A DNA stretch of 64,000 bases from Buddleja alternifolia (GCA_019426215.1 CM033396.1:35950503-36014502); one strand, 5' to 3'. Shown: positions 43,867 through 57,576, numbered from the stretch's first letter. A program made the numbers and translations. Notes: generated from the letters alone by a model not told the origin.

Positions 43867-46035
43867 TGTTAGAATAGTGCCCTACGAGCCAATCCTAGAT
43901 AGGCTTTCTTTATCTATTCTTGTAATAAACAATTTCGTTTTACATTATATTAATAAAAGGCATTTCTTCATCTTATGTTTATATCGTTATAACTGTATGA
44001 TGAAGTCCCTAGAATTCACACATAGCTATGGGGCTTGATATCTCATTGGATGGATATCATAAAACAAGTTTCTAAGGCTGTGATTTCTAAATACTGTCCA
44101 AGTCATAGAATTATCAAGATGGGACATTGATAATTCGGATAGACTTGCGCCTATGATGCACACTCTTAATTAGAGAATGTCTCGTTTTATAGACATTAGT
44201 GTAGTTGACACAAATGCACATACGCGGGTGCTTGTTGAGAACAAGTTCACTGATTACCCTAACTGAAACTTCCTAAATTGGAATTATTTCTATATATGTC
44301 GAATTAGGAGTTTCTTAATCACGATAGTGCAAGATTAATTCTTTGACTTGAGTCATCACAGTAATCTTGTATATTGACTTACTGCACTTTGACTCCTGTG
44401 CCAGTTCTTTTACAAGGACACATATGGACTGGTGATTGGGTGTAGTGACTCGTATATGGAGGTTGGTGTTGACAACAAAGGATCCATCACTTGTCTAGAT
44501 GAACAAGTGAATTTCCTATAATATTCTAAGTGGTTTGACTGAGTCAGTCCTTGGCCAAGGCAAGTAAGTAATTAATTGAGAAATGAGTTTCTTGAATTAA
44601 TTAATCACTAGTCAAACACACTTGAATTATTAAGATTGAATTTATAAGGATCTCGACCAATAAGATTCCTCGATCCTTAATTCAATTGGGAAATTAGTTG
44701 ATGGAAGAATCTCACTTGCATGGAATGCGCGATTGGAAAGGTTCACTTTGAATCGCCTACATCTAGGTCTTCAAGATAAGTAGCTAGAAACTTTTCTTTG
44801 ATTTATGGGTATCTTATATTTAATGGAGATTAAATAATAAGATGGTTAATTAAAAGTGTTTAATTAATCGAGACAATTTAATTGTCCAAATTAAATCATA
44901 AAGGTTATGAACCCATTACTAGTATGTTGGTGAACCTAAAGGGTCACACACAATACTCGGACAAATCCATTTCTTAACTAAGGAAATTTAATTCAAAGTA
45001 GTTGAGTTAATATATTAATTAATTAGATTAATTAATTAAGATTTTTATTTATTCAAGTGTTGGATAAATAAATTAATTAAGTTGATAAGATCAATTTAAT
45101 TAAGCTTAAGTCTAGAAAGCATTTAATTTAATTAGAAGTGACTTTTATTAATCTAGTATGGTGGATTAATTATTAAAAGACTATTTTATTAAGTCTTGGT
45201 CGAAAATTTGGTGGAGGAAAATAATTAAAAAGTTTAATTAATTTTCTTCTAGAAGGAAATAAGATTTCTTGGAGAGAAAGGAAACTAATTAAAATAGAAG
45301 AGTTCTATTTAGAAATTAATTAGTCTTCTATTCCTACATGGAAAAGGATTAATGTATAAGAGTTCTACATGGAAAAGAATTGCAAGAACCTAGTCCTATA
45401 TATAGGACATGTAGAGAACGAAAAAAAGATGATGACTTTTGAAGCCAAAATTTTTGTTCCTCTTGCATAGAAAAATCGTTTCTTTTTCCTCTCTCTTATA
45501 TAGTGTTCTTGAGTTCTTGATTATTCATCAAGATCTTGAATTCAAGAATTCTTCCAAAATACTTAGAGAAGTAATTTTTGCTTTCACCTTAATCCCATAC
45601 ACTATTCCTTAGAGTTAGAATAAACGTTTATAGATCAACCTAGCTAAAGATTATAAACGAGTGGGTATCCGGGGTGTGGATCAACTTTAGAGGAGAAACA
45701 CTTGGGTCTCTGAAGTGAATCAAGAATCCGATCAAAGACGTTTTTGGTGGAGGAATTCGAAATCTACATCAAAGGGAAAAACGAAGGAGTTGATTCAAGG
45801 AACGAGAAGCAAGCTAGGGAGCTTACGTTAAGGAAGAAGAAACTCTTCGATTTTTATGAAAAATCGAATAAGGTAAGATCTTCTTCATTTAAGTTTTAAA
45901 TAACAAATCAAAGATGCGCAAGCCTATGATACGTGATAAGCCCGTAGGATTAATAAACTTGCATGTTTAAATCCTAGAAACTAAAATTTTAATTTTCCGC
46001 TGTGCTTAGTCGGGCTATATGTATATTTCCCAACA
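43867..46035 (+). repeat. 5' LTR of the young copia element
   Basis: 2169 bp, beginning tgttagaata and ending tcccaaca (TG...CA). A TATA-like palindrome cctatatatagg at 45395-45406 is the likely promoter, placing the RNA start near 45435. Compared with the 3' LTR it lacks one T near 45411 and has t where the other has g a few bases on, and t instead of c near 45487. Confidence 0.95.
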
Positions 46036-46036
46036 G

Positions 46037-46049
46037 TGGTATCAGAGCC
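46037..46049 (+). promoter_or_regulatory. Primer binding site
   Basis: tggtatcagagcc, complementary to the 3' end of initiator methionine tRNA, one base after the 5' LTR. It is the usual minus-strand primer site of plant copia elements. Confidence 0.95.
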
Positions 46050-47801
46050 TAAGGCTCGCGCATCGTTATGCATGATCCGTTATATTTTAATCGTTACATG
46101 TGATGCACGTTTAAAATTATTAAATTCATGAATTTTATTGATTTGGGGATTTTCATAAAAACTATTTATTTTCAATTTTTTAAAAGTTGTTTAAATCTAA
46201 AAAAAAAAAAAATTAATTTATGTAATGAGATTGCATAAAATCGGATTGAATATTATGCAATTTGGAATTGTATGCAAATCCATCCAATAGCCGTGTGTGC
46301 ATGTGCATGGTTAAGGATTTAGAATCCTTTTTGTTCAAGAATTCTTTTCATGTATACTTAAGATATGAGTTGTTTGAGGACAAGTTTACGTGAGTGCATG
46401 TGTGATGTTGGCCGTGGAACTATATGTGCTAATAGAGGGGTCTTTGCATTGGTTAGTTGAAACCCATTAGTTAGCATGTAAGATGAATAAGAACAGAATT
46501 CTATTTGTTTCGTTTGCACGCCGCATACTGGTTTTGGAAACCATTTATTTTTGGACAAAGCATTAATTTAAGGGCTTGCCTCGAAAGTCATAATTTGAGT
46601 TACGCTACCAATGTGCAGTTATGTTTTACGCGATAGGAGAATAGATTTGGAATCTATACGTGATCGTGTTAGGCACGGGTCGCCAATATTTTCCTAAAAT
46701 TTTATTTTATTTAAAAAGTGTTTTGAAATTATTTAATTTTGGAAAAATCAAGTTTTATTGAGAAACCCCGAATTAATTTAATTTATGAGGAATACTTGGT
46801 AAATTAAGAATTTACGTATGCTTTCATGAGTTGATATGCATGATGGAATTTTGAGGCCATTAGGATTGTATAAGCATGTTTATTTTCCGTTCTTTATTCG
46901 CCTTGCCGGCATTCGATCCTTGATGGCTCTAGATAGGATCGATTAAGATATGGCTCAAAATATCCATGTTATATTTTATGTATGTGATGCATGTTTTATG
47001 TATGAGATGCATGAGTCTATGTATGAGATGCATGATTCTATGTATTAGATACATGTTTTTTAGGTTATGCTTATCTTTTATATTTCCTTTCATGTGTTGT
47101 TGGGCATGTTTAGGATAGAGACTTGGATAAGATAATCGAAGCGATGAGACCTTTTCATAATATACTAAAATCCCTTACTTATTAGATAAGTTTATAAAAT
47201 CTTAATGATTTTAATTTTAAGTTAATATGGGATAAAATTAAACGGGGTTTAATATTCCATGCCTACCATCAAAAGTAATAGCATGTCGGTGCTACTTATG
47301 TAGATTAGTCGACCATTGCAAGTGGGACTTTCTATAATGAGAAAGCCGTGATTATTACTAAGCATAGAGATGCACATGGGTAATTTATCCTCTAAGTTGA
47401 CCATTGCAAGTGGAACTTTTTGGGTGGGTTATTTAAATGTAGGTTTGATGGGTCTAACTTAACATAGGAGTAACATGGGGGCGCATAAAATTGAGGTCCA
47501 TGTGAAACATGAGGTAAAATAATTGAGGGTTACATGGGGATGTAATTGATAAGTGTTGTCTACCTTTTTAATTATTATGTATGTGTCCATAAAATTGGGG
47601 TATGTAATAATTAAATTGGACTTCAAACTCACTAGAAAAAATTATTTTTCTCGAATTTTTTAATGAGGGTTATTGAATTTGAATTAAATAGTGGGAGGTA
47701 ATTTATGATTAAAAGACCTTAAAATCATATCTACACATAATGTATTAAACATCTTCTTAATCTCCGTTTCGCTTTAATTTGTAGATAACTAGATATCTAA
47801 G
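46050..47801 (+). other. Untranslated leader of the young copia element
   Basis: About 1.75 kb between the primer site and Gag. No long frame. It contains four tandem units of about 21 bp ('tatgtatgagatgcatga' type) at about 46975-47058 and a duplicated phrase 'gaccattgcaagtgg' at about 47311 and 47398. Packaging or translation signals would be expected here but cannot be identified by eye. Confidence 0.7.
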
Positions 47802-50800
47802 ATGGCTAAGAACCCGCTTTCCACAATTCTCGACACAAACAAACTCACTGGACCCAACTATTCTGATTGGCTTAGAAACCTTAAGATAGTGCTCAACTCT
47901 GAGAATAGAGCCTATGTCTTGACTGATGCACCCCTCTCGACTCTACCCGAGGATGCTGAGGAGGAGGAAATCGAAACCCATAAGAGATGGTTAAACGATG
48001 ACCTCCAAGCAAGGTGCACGATGCTTGCATCAATGTCGAATGAGTTGCAAAAGCAACACGAAAATATGGCAAGTGCTGCTGATATTTTCAAACACTTACA
48101 AGAGTTGTATGGTGAAAAGTCTAGGAGGGAAAGGTACTTAGTGTCTAAAGAGCTTTTTAGAGCTCGTATGACTGAGGGGTCAAATGTCCAAGAACATGTG
48201 CTTAAGATGATTGGGCTCATTGAGAAGCTCGCAAGTCTTGACATTTTTCTAGACAATGAACTCTCAGTGGACTTAGTACTTCAATCCTTGCCTAGCACAT
48301 TCGATCAATTTGTGGTCAACTTTAACATGAACAGTCTGGAGGCGACCTTGCCTGACTTGTTAAGCATGTTAAGGACTGCAGAAGCCACCATCAAGAAGGA
48401 CAAGCCAGTCCTACTTGTGAGTTCTGCCCATTCTAAGGCTAAAAGGCCAAAGAAAGGGAAAGGGAAAAGTTCCCAAAAGAACAAGAAGCTAAAAGCTAAA
48501 GGTGGGGTCAAGAAGGTTAAAGCTGATAAAGATAAGGGTGATTGTTTCCATTGCGGTAAACCAGGGCATTGGAAGAGGAACTGCAAGGAGTACCTTGCGA
48601 CCCTAAGTGAGACCAAGGGTATGTTTTATGTTGAAGTTAACTTATCTGTTAACGATACTTCTTGGGTATTAGATACCGGTTGTGCATCACATCTTTGCAA
48701 TAATTTGCAGGCAATGACAAGAAGTAGGATGCTAGGAAAGGATGAGATCGTTCTGAGACTTGGCAATGGAGCAAAAGTTGCTGCCACAGCGATAGGAACG
48801 GTCAACCTGGCATTAGGCGACGACATTAGAATAGTTTTAAATAATTGTCTTTATGTTTCTAGTATAATAAAGAACATTATCTCCATCCCTGTTTTAGATG
48901 GAGAGGGTTTTGAGTTTTTAATAAAAGATGGAAAGTGTTCCATTATTAAAAATTGTTCTTTACTTTTTACTAGTACTTTGACGAATTGTTTATACACTGT
49001 TCAACCAATTAATTCCGTCTTTCACATTCAACATAGTAACAAAAGAAAACAAGATAACTTAAACAGTACACTAATGTGGCATGCTAGACTAGGACATATT
49101 TCCAAAGAAAGAATGCACAAATTGGCAAAGGAAGGTGTACTCGACCTTAAGGAAGAGGAAACCATGCCTGCTTGTGAATCTTGTCTTAAAGGAAAAATGA
49201 CCAAGTCACCATTTGTAGGACAAGTGGAACGTGCCACCCATCTTTTGGATTTGATCCATTCGGATGTTTGTGGTCCTTTTAGTATAAGTACTAAAGGAAG
49301 GTGTACTTACTTCATTACTTTTACCGATGATTATTCACGGTACGGATATGTGTACCTTATGAAGCACAAATCTGAAGCTTTTGAAAAGTTCAAAGAGTTT
49401 AGGAATGAAGTAGAAAAACAACTAAGTCATAGTATTAAGACTCTTCGATCTGATCGGGGAGGAGAATACTTAAGTGACGAATTCCTTAGTTATCTTAAAG
49501 AGAATGGGATTCTCTCTCAGTGGACTCCGCCTGGAACACCACAATTGAATGGGGTGTCTGAGCGAAGGAATAGGACTTTATTGGATATGGTCCGTTCCAT
49601 GATGAGTTTCACTGAAGTTCCTCCATCTTTCTGGGGTTATGCCTTAGAAACTGCGGCCTATCTATTAAATAGATTGCCTTCCAAATCAGTGCCCAAAACG
49701 CCTTATGAGTTATGGCGTGGTAAACCGGCCTCATACAAATATCTTCGAGTATGGGGTTGTTCAGCCTACGTGAAAAGGCTAGTGGGAGATAAGTTAGAGT
49801 CTAAGTCTAGCTTATGTAAATTTGTGGGGTACCCTAAAGAAACTGCGGGGTACTACTTCTATGATCCATCGGAACAAAAGGTGTTTGTTTCAAGGAATGC
49901 CATCTTCTTAGAGAAGGAGTTTCTATTAGATAGAAAGGGCGAGATCATAGAACTTGAAGAAGTTCAAGAACCACAAATTATCTCACAAACTTTGGAAACA
50001 CAAACACAAGAAAACACTGAAATATCTAACACACAACCTCCGAGAAGATCCGAAAGGATCCGAGGGCCACCTGAGAGGTACGGTCTATTACTAGAAAGTA
50101 ATAAGGAGGAGCTTCAAGTGGATGAAGATCCAAGAAGCTACAACGAAGCAATATGTGATATTGATTCTGGGAAGTGGCAAAGTGCCATGGAATCTGAAAT
50201 GGACTCCATGTACTCCAACAAGGTATGGACCTTGGTAGATCCACCAGAGGGTATAGTACCCATTGGTTGTAAGTGGATCTATAAGCGAAAGCTTGGAGCA
50301 AATGGAGAGGTAGTGACCTACAAAGCTAGGCTAGTGGCAAAAGGTTACACTCAAAGAGAGGGTATCGACTATGAAGAAACCTTTTCGCCAGTAGCAATGC
50401 TTAAATCCATTAGGATTTTGCTTGCAATATCTGCTCATTATGATTATGAAATATGGCAGATGGATGTGAAAACCGCCTTCCTCAATGGAAACATAGAGGA
50501 AGAGATTTACATGAAACAACCAGAAGGTTTCATATCTAGTGGGAGTGAGCAAAAGGTTTGCAAACTCCAAAAGTCCATTTATGGACTAAAGCAAGCATCC
50601 CGAAGTTGGAACATCTGTTTTGATGAAACTATAAGGATGTATGGTTTCATTAAAAACGAAGATGAACCATGTGTGTACAAGAAAGTTAGTGGGAGTGCAG
50701 TGACATTCTTAGTACTTTATGTTGATGATATTCTACTCATTGGGAATGATGTAGGAATGATGCAATCGACTAAAGTATGGTTATCCACCAAATTCTCCAT

Positions 50801-51704
50801 GAAAGACTTAAGAGATGCATCCTACATCTTAGGAATCAAAATCTATAGAGATAGATCAAGAAAGATGATAGGATTGTCTCAGTCAATGTACATAGACAAA
50901 ATGCTAAAAAGGTTTAGTATGGAGGAATCAAAGAAAGGATTCTTGCCTATGAGTCATGGGATCCGGTATTCTCGATCCATGTGTCCTTCGACATCCCAGG
51001 AACGAGATAGGATGGCTCGCGTACCATATGCTTCTGCCATAGGAAGTATTATGTATGCAATGTTATGTACAAGGCCTGATGTGGCTCATGCATTAAGTGT
51101 AGTGAGTCGTTTTCAGTCCGACCCAGGTGAGTTGCACTGGGTAGCCGTGAAAACAATCCTCAAGTACTTGAGAAGGACTAAGGACTTGTTTTTGATATAC
51201 GGCGGTGGAGAATTGAAACTAGAAGGGTTCACTGACTCTAGTTTCCAATCTGAGGTGGATGATTTGAAATCAATGTCGGGATTTGTATTCACCCTCAATG
51301 GTGGAGCAGTAAGTTGGAAGAGTTCCAAACAGAAAACTACTGCGGATTCCACAACCGAGGCTGAATACATAGCTGCATCTGATGCAGCAAAGGAAGCTGT
51401 TTGGATTAGGAACTTCATCCAAGGGTTGGGTGCAGTCCCTAGCATTGTCGATCCAGTACCTCTGTACTGTGACAATAATGGCGCCATTGCTCAAGCAAAG
51501 GAGCCGAGGTCTCATCAAAGATCCAAACACATAGAAAGGCGATACCATCTGATCCGAGAGATTGTTGGTAGAGGCGACGTACGCGTGGAAAGAGTCGACA
51601 CAACGGAGAACATAGCGGATCCACTAACTAAGCCCTTGTCTCGTAACGTATTAGAAAGACATCTTGAGAAGATGGGTCTTAGATACCAAGGAGATTGGCT
51701 CTAG
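47802..51704 (+). CDS. Ty1/copia Gag-Pol polyprotein, intact
   Basis: 1300 codons with no interruption. Gag occupies about residues 1-245 with a lysine-rich end. The zinc knuckle has Cys248, Cys251, His256 and Cys261. The protease active site is DTG at 291-293. Integrase has the His/Cys zinc module ('HARLGH' ... 'CESCLKGK') and the catalytic triad Asp488, Asp551, Glu587, with 35 residues between the last two as expected. RT has '[10 protein letters not shown]' and the YVDD box at 973-976. RNase H follows (about 1140-1300) with 'GFTDSSF', 'TTEAEYIAA' and 'YCDNNGAI'. It would make virus-like particles, process itself, reverse transcribe and integrate. All catalytic residues seen are intact. The ATG is the first in frame and lies just before '[20 protein letters not shown]', a typical Gag start. 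Confidence 0.97.
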   Translation: MAKNPLSTILDTNKLTGPNYSDWLRNLKIVLNSENRAYVLTDAPLSTLPEDAEEEEIETHKRWLNDDLQARCTMLASMSNELQKQHENMASAADIFKHLQELYGEKSRRERYLVSKELFRARMTEGSNVQEHVLKMIGLIEKLASLDIFLDNELSVDLVLQSLPSTFDQFVVNFNMNSLEATLPDLLSMLRTAEATIKKDKPVLLVSSAHSKAKRPKKGKGKSSQKNKKLKAKGGVKKVKADKDKGDCFHCGKPGHWKRNCKEYLATLSETKGMFYVEVNLSVNDTSWVLDTGCASHLCNNLQAMTRSRMLGKDEIVLRLGNGAKVAATAIGTVNLALGDDIRIVLNNCLYVSSIIKNIISIPVLDGEGFEFLIKDGKCSIIKNCSLLFTSTLTNCLYTVQPINSVFHIQHSNKRKQDNLNSTLMWHARLGHISKERMHKLAKEGVLDLKEEETMPACESCLKGKMTKSPFVGQVERATHLLDLIHSDVCGPFSISTKGRCTYFITFTDDYSRYGYVYLMKHKSEAFEKFKEFRNEVEKQLSHSIKTLRSDRGGEYLSDEFLSYLKENGILSQWTPPGTPQLNGVSERRNRTLLDMVRSMMSFTEVPPSFWGYALETAAYLLNRLPSKSVPKTPYELWRGKPASYKYLRVWGCSAYVKRLVGDKLESKSSLCKFVGYPKETAGYYFYDPSEQKVFVSRNAIFLEKEFLLDRKGEIIELEEVQEPQIISQTLETQTQENTEISNTQPPRRSERIRGPPERYGLLLESNKEELQVDEDPRSYNEAICDIDSGKWQSAMESEMDSMYSNKVWTLVDPPEGIVPIGCKWIYKRKLGANGEVVTYKARLVAKGYTQREGIDYEETFSPVAMLKSIRILLAISAHYDYEIWQMDVKTAFLNGNIEEEIYMKQPEGFISSGSEQKVCKLQKSIYGLKQASRSWNICFDETIRMYGFIKNEDEPCVYKKVSGSAVTFLVLYVDDILLIGNDVGMMQSTKVWLSTKFSMKDLRDASYILGIKIYRDRSRKMIGLSQSMYIDKMLKRFSMEESKKGFLPMSHGIRYSRSMCPSTSQERDRMARVPYASAIGSIMYAMLCTRPDVAHALSVVSRFQSDPGELHWVAVKTILKYLRRTKDLFLIYGGGELKLEGFTDSSFQSEVDDLKSMSGFVFTLNGGAVSWKSSKQKTTADSTTEAEYIAASDAAKEAVWIRNFIQGLGAVPSIVDPVPLYCDNNGAIAQAKEPRSHQRSKHIERRYHLIREIVGRGDVRVERVDTTENIADPLTKPLSRNVLERHLEKMGLRYQGDWL

Positions 51705-51706
51705 TG

Positions 51707-51718
51707 CAAGTGGGAGAT
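51707..51718 (+). promoter_or_regulatory. Polypurine tract
   Basis: caagtgggagat directly precedes the 3' LTR and starts 2 bp after the Gag-Pol stop. It would prime plus-strand synthesis. Confidence 0.85.
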
Positions 51719-53888
51719 TGTTAGAATAGTGCCCTACGAGCCAATCCTAGATAGGCTTTCTTTATCTATTCTTGTAATAAACAATTTCGTTTTACATTAT
51801 ATTAATAAAAGGCATTTCTTCATCTTATGTTTATATCGTTATAACTGTATGATGAAGTCCCTAGAATTCACACATAGCTATGGGGCTTGATATCTCATTG
51901 GATGGATATCATAAAACAAGTTTCTAAGGCTGTGATTTCTAAATACTGTCCAAGTCATAGAATTATCAAGATGGGACATTGATAATTCGGATAGACTTGC
52001 GCCTATGATGCACACTCTTAATTAGAGAATGTCTCGTTTTATAGACATTAGTGTAGTTGACACAAATGCACATACGCGGGTGCTTGTTGAGAACAAGTTC
52101 ACTGATTACCCTAACTGAAACTTCCTAAATTGGAATTATTTCTATATATGTCGAATTAGGAGTTTCTTAATCACGATAGTGCAAGATTAATTCTTTGACT
52201 TGAGTCATCACAGTAATCTTGTATATTGACTTACTGCACTTTGACTCCTGTGCCAGTTCTTTTACAAGGACACATATGGACTGGTGATTGGGTGTAGTGA
52301 CTCGTATATGGAGGTTGGTGTTGACAACAAAGGATCCATCACTTGTCTAGATGAACAAGTGAATTTCCTATAATATTCTAAGTGGTTTGACTGAGTCAGT
52401 CCTTGGCCAAGGCAAGTAAGTAATTAATTGAGAAATGAGTTTCTTGAATTAATTAATCACTAGTCAAACACACTTGAATTATTAAGATTGAATTTATAAG
52501 GATCTCGACCAATAAGATTCCTCGATCCTTAATTCAATTGGGAAATTAGTTGATGGAAGAATCTCACTTGCATGGAATGCGCGATTGGAAAGGTTCACTT
52601 TGAATCGCCTACATCTAGGTCTTCAAGATAAGTAGCTAGAAACTTTTCTTTGATTTATGGGTATCTTATATTTAATGGAGATTAAATAATAAGATGGTTA
52701 ATTAAAAGTGTTTAATTAATCGAGACAATTTAATTGTCCAAATTAAATCATAAAGGTTATGAACCCATTACTAGTATGTTGGTGAACCTAAAGGGTCACA
52801 CACAATACTCGGACAAATCCATTTCTTAACTAAGGAAATTTAATTCAAAGTAGTTGAGTTAATATATTAATTAATTAGATTAATTAATTAAGATTTTTAT
52901 TTATTCAAGTGTTGGATAAATAAATTAATTAAGTTGATAAGATCAATTTAATTAAGCTTAAGTCTAGAAAGCATTTAATTTAATTAGAAGTGACTTTTAT
53001 TAATCTAGTATGGTGGATTAATTATTAAAAGACTATTTTATTAAGTCTTGGTCGAAAATTTGGTGGAGGAAAATAATTAAAAAGTTTAATTAATTTTCTT
53101 CTAGAAGGAAATAAGATTTCTTGGAGAGAAAGGAAACTAATTAAAATAGAAGAGTTCTATTTAGAAATTAATTAGTCTTCTATTCCTACATGGAAAAGGA
53201 TTAATGTATAAGAGTTCTACATGGAAAAGAATTGCAAGAACCTAGTCCTATATATAGGACATGTAGAGAACGTAAAAAAAGAGGATGACTTTTGAAGCCA
53301 AAATTTTTGTTCCTCTTGCATAGAAAAATCGTTTCTTTTTCCTCTCTCTCATATAGTGTTCTTGAGTTCTTGATTATTCATCAAGATCTTGAATTCAAGA
53401 ATTCTTCCAAAATACTTAGAGAAGTAATTTTTGCTTTCACCTTAATCCCATACACTATTCCTTAGAGTTAGAATAAACGTTTATAGATCAACCTAGCTAA
53501 AGATTATAAACGAGTGGGTATCCGGGGTGTGGATCAACTTTAGAGGAGAAACACTTGGGTCTCTGAAGTGAATCAAGAATCCGATCAAAGACGTTTTTGG
53601 TGGAGGAATTCGAAATCTACATCAAAGGGAAAAACGAAGGAGTTGATTCAAGGAACGAGAAGCAAGCTAGGGAGCTTACGTTAAGGAAGAAGAAACTCTT
53701 CGATTTTTATGAAAAATCGAATAAGGTAAGATCTTCTTCATTTAAGTTTTAAATAACAAATCAAAGATGCGCAAGCCTATGATACGTGATAAGCCCGTAG
53801 GATTAATAAACTTGCATGTTTAAATCCTAGAAACTAAAATTTTAATTTTCCGCTGTGCTTAGTCGGGCTATATGTATATTTCCCAACA
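51719..53888 (+). repeat. 3' LTR of the young copia element
   Basis: 2170 bp, essentially identical to the 5' LTR. The TATA-like motif is at 53247-53258, the same offset (1528) as in the 5' LTR. It ends tcccaaca, followed by the target duplication gctat. Confidence 0.95.
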
Positions 53889-53893
53889 GCTAT

Positions 53894-55740
53894 TTGAGAA
53901 TAATTTGAAATCCGAAAAGAAGACATGTATATTATTTTATTTTATTGATGAATATATACTTTTTATATTTAATATGTTGTATATTTGGACAGATAATTTG
54001 TAACAAAATCAAAGAAAAATGTTTTAAAAATAATACATGAGATTCTCTCCCAAATCTAAACTCTAAAAAAATTTCTTCAATTTTGTTTTGAATTGGCCAC
54101 AAAAATGTAAATTATTGCTTATCATATCTCGAAAGTCAATTTTCTGATCAAACAACTTTAATTAGGTTAATTCAAATTTCGAGGAGTAATGGAATGGAAT
54201 TGACATGAATTAATTAGATATGAGGCAACTGTCAACTAATTTTATTTTTTTTGATAAACACTATCAACTATAATTTAATATGAATGAAACCAAATTGATG
54301 TTAGGTATAACTTACATGACTGATTTTACAATTTTGTCTTCACTTTTATTAGTGATACACACCTAGAATGAATTGCAGCATGGGACCATGATAAAGATTT
54401 AGGGTGGACATAATGGATGTATATAATATTAGGGTTCTAGAATTTTAATCTATGATGCACGGATTCGGGACACGAAAACGACAAGGGACATGGATACATG
54501 AATTGTTAAAAAAAAATTAGTACACAGACACGGCCAAGACACAATTCATGTGTATTTTTTCTTTTCTCTCAATAGTTGGATACGTACACGGCGCGTGTCC
54601 CACACTGCACGGGATAATTTTTCGGAGTGTCCGTGTATCATTGATTTTAATTATAGTTAATTAAATACATTTTGTGTAATTATGATGCTCATTTCATTGT
54701 TCTAGCAATGGAGCTGGGTAAGAGTCTGTTCTTGCTCTCCTTTTTTTTGATGAGTTATTTCGTTGGTCGTATTTGGGTCTTTGCATTCTTAATTTTAACA
54801 TCGCCCTTCCTCAAAAAATTAATACTTGTGTAGATATTTTAGGTTAAAAGTTCAAAACTTATTTGAGTGTCTTGTTTGCTAAGTGAAAAAGAGGTAAGAG
54901 TATTACGTAGCACACTTGTCGTGTTACATCATGTTTTGCTCTTGCATTATTTTGTGGGTGTATATGTTAGATAAATTGAATAATGGATACAATCACTACT
55001 CACTAGCCCCGAATGCATAACATCCATTAGGGGTTGATTATAGTTCACATAAATTAACAATGGTCACTGCACACAAGTCGAAGAACGCAAAATTGACAAA
55101 TATTTGATATAAATGTACAAAAGGGACATAAGCATTTCACTTAAAAATTTTAAAAATCACTGAGTAAATTTAGAACCACCCGACTACCACTAATTAACAA
55201 GAACAAAAAAGTATTCATATTTACTTAGTTCAAACTTTTAAAAAGACTCACGATTTTTTTTAAAAAAAAATTACCAAAACTATGAAAGCAGATGAAATAC
55301 AAGTATGTTACGCAAGTTAAAATATGAATATAAATTAATAGTTTGGAAGAGAAATATGATATGATGCTGCTACTATTATATGTATATATTTTGTATTTGT
55401 GCTTTATTTTTTTCTAGTGAAATTATTATATTAGTTATCAAACTAACTACCAAAATTTCTTAATCAATTTAAAAACAATAAACTATCATATAAACACAGA
55501 AACACACATATATCTTATGACCTATGAGTTATTTTACTATTATGTACAAATTATTCTATATAGATCACTGTACTATTTAATAGATAATCACACAAATCAA
55601 CATATTAAGTTGTCCCATTCAAAAAAGAAAAAGAAAAAGAAAACAGATATCAAGTTGTCTGCAACTAATACCTTTACGCATCACCAGTATATATTTTTAT
55701 TTTTAAATCTTATATGATCATTTAATTAACACTAGCTAAT
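53894..55740. other. Spacer
   Basis: A+T-rich sequence with no supported gene. It is continuous with sequence left of 43866 across the copia insertion. Confidence 0.5.
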
Positions 55741-56290
55741 TGTAATATGCCTCCCATATCGGGGAAAATAAAAGAAAATTGAAAAGTTTATATATAGAAG
55801 CCAAATGATTCAAGTACAACAATAAATATTCAAAGTGCGTTGATTTAAATGTCCAATTTCAAGTTACGATCAGTGGGTTAGATGTGACTTCTCTGATAAA
55901 ACGGGCTAGTAAGCCGTGGACGTGACAAATGGTATCAGAGTTATTCGCCCGCCGAATTTCGTGAACTAAGTGCTACGCGGGACAAAGTGTTGTGCGTTGT
56001 GAAACACACCTCTTGAATCTGCGGGACAACGTACGTGGGAGCCAACTCTAGAATCCTAACGCCTGGTGACGAGTCCTGGACAGCATCACGCCACGACGAG
56101 GACGTCTCTCCTCAAAAGGAGGGGTTATTGTAATGTCTCCCACATCGGGAAAATGAAAGGAAATTGAAGAGTTTAAAAATAGAAGCCCAGTGATTCAAGT
56201 ATAACAACGAATATTAATTTTGAGTGGTGGTTTAAGTCCCCAATTTCAAGTTACATTCAGAAGGTCCGATGAGACTTATCTAGTCCAACA
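55741..56290 (+). mobile_element. TRIM (terminal-repeat retrotransposon in miniature)
   Basis: The left terminal repeat 55741-55927 (tgtaatatgcctcccatatc ... gtgaca) and right repeat from 56129 (tgtaatgtctcccacatcgg ...) are direct copies. Immediately after the left repeat is a primer site 'tggtatcagagtt' (55930 onward). Just before the right repeat is a purine tract 'aaaaggaggggttat'. There is no coding capacity in the 200-bp interior. This matches the widespread plant TRIM layout. The right end of the right repeat (about 56290) is approximate, and no target duplication was found. Confidence 0.8.
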
Positions 56291-56299
56291 GATACGTTT

Positions 56300-56607
56300 T
56301 AATTTCAAATAAACTGTTAATCGCATTGAGTGTTATTCGCCTACTTTTTGTAGAATATGGTAAAAATGAAATATATTTCAATTGTGCACAGATTTTTACT
56401 AAAAGAAATTAGTCGAGTCCCATTAACCAAATTAAAATATTAAAAAAAGCAAGCACAAAAATAGTCAAAATTGGCGCGTGAGCCGCAACCTCTCATGAGT
56501 GAGAGAGTCAAGGGTAACTTGGATATTGACGGAGGACCTGGACCACACAAAGCAGTAAGGACAAAGTCGCATATTAATGGCGACTTTCCCCAAAACACTC
56601 TATATAA

Positions 56608-56643
<36 letters not shown>

Positions 56644-57090
56644 TTATTTGAAAACGCAAAAACTGACATGACAACTTATATAGTATCTGTCTCCTGCAAA
56701 AAGCAAAAACTCGTCCGCGCGATATGTCGCGTTTTTCTGTCTTTTTCTTTTTGTAGATTTTATATATTATGTATATGGCAGGCAGGATTGACAGGTTTAA
56801 TAGTATACTCCAAATTAATCTCTCTGCTAATCAGGCATTCCACGTCTTAGCATAATATTAGGGCCTTAATTTCTCCGGCAATTTTGCAATTACATTTCGA
56901 TTTGGACGTTTATTTTTAATAAAATAATTATATCAGCATTAAATATCAAATTAACTATCATTAATTAGCAATTTCCTATTATAAATTAGAAACAACGAAC
57001 TATTATATAAATACAAAATCATCTCAAGCATCTGGTGAGATCGAACTCATAACCTGTAATACATAACCTTTATCAAATATAACTGATTTG
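56300..57090. other. Spacer
   Basis: (TA)n at 56608-56641. No gene recognised. Confidence 0.45.
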
Positions 57091-57576
57091 GAGAGGGTTT
57101 GGCTAAGCTTAATTACTTAGATAATTTATAAACTCTTACGTCTCATTAGATATTTTTGAAACTTATAAGATGTAAGAGCTGATAAGAATATTGCGTTTTA
57201 TTCTAAAATTAAGCTATTAAAGTTTGAATAAAATAAGATTATGAAGCTTACAAGATACTAGTAACGGTAATTCTATAATTAAGATGGTTAAACTTGAAAG
57301 GTGTTTGGCTAAACTTATAAGTTCCCCTAAATATCTTATAAAATGTTTTAGAGTTTATAAACTCTATAAATTTGTTTGGTAAATGTTTTTAAAAAACAGC
57401 TTATAAGACCAAAAAATAAGATGTTTGGGTCTTATAAGCTGTTTTTAAAAAAGTGACCCAACCCCACATTTTTCTAAGCATCTTATAAAATGTTACATCT
57501 TCCAAGCTCCTAAAACACCTTATAAGATGTATGAGTTTATAAGATGTTTTGAATAAACTTAGCCAAATACCCTCTT
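57091..57576. mobile_element. MITE with 'gagggtttggctaagctta' ends
   Basis: Inverted ends 'gagggtttggctaagctta' and, from the right, 'gagggtatttggctaagttta'. An internal 'ggtgtttggctaaacttata' at about 57299 suggests a nested or duplicated copy. Related to 6826-7010. The superfamily is uncertain (hAT-like). Confidence 0.55.

Larger units (their letters stand above)
43867..53888 (+). mobile_element. Intact young Ty1/copia LTR retrotransposon
   Basis: A complete 10,022-bp element: LTR, primer binding site, long leader, single Gag-Pol frame, polypurine tract, LTR. It has a perfect 5-bp target duplication, gctat (43862-43866 and 53889-53893). The two LTRs differ at only three positions that I could find by eye. 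Domain order gag-protease-integrase-RT-RNase H defines Ty1/copia. Long LTRs, a long leader and the motif '[12 protein letters not shown]' suggest the Angela/Tork side of the plant copia tree (inferred only). Confidence 0.96.

Noticed and set aside
47912..51624. Many minus-strand open frames of 60-124 codons
   Set aside because: They are antisense shadows of the intact copia Gag-Pol frame.
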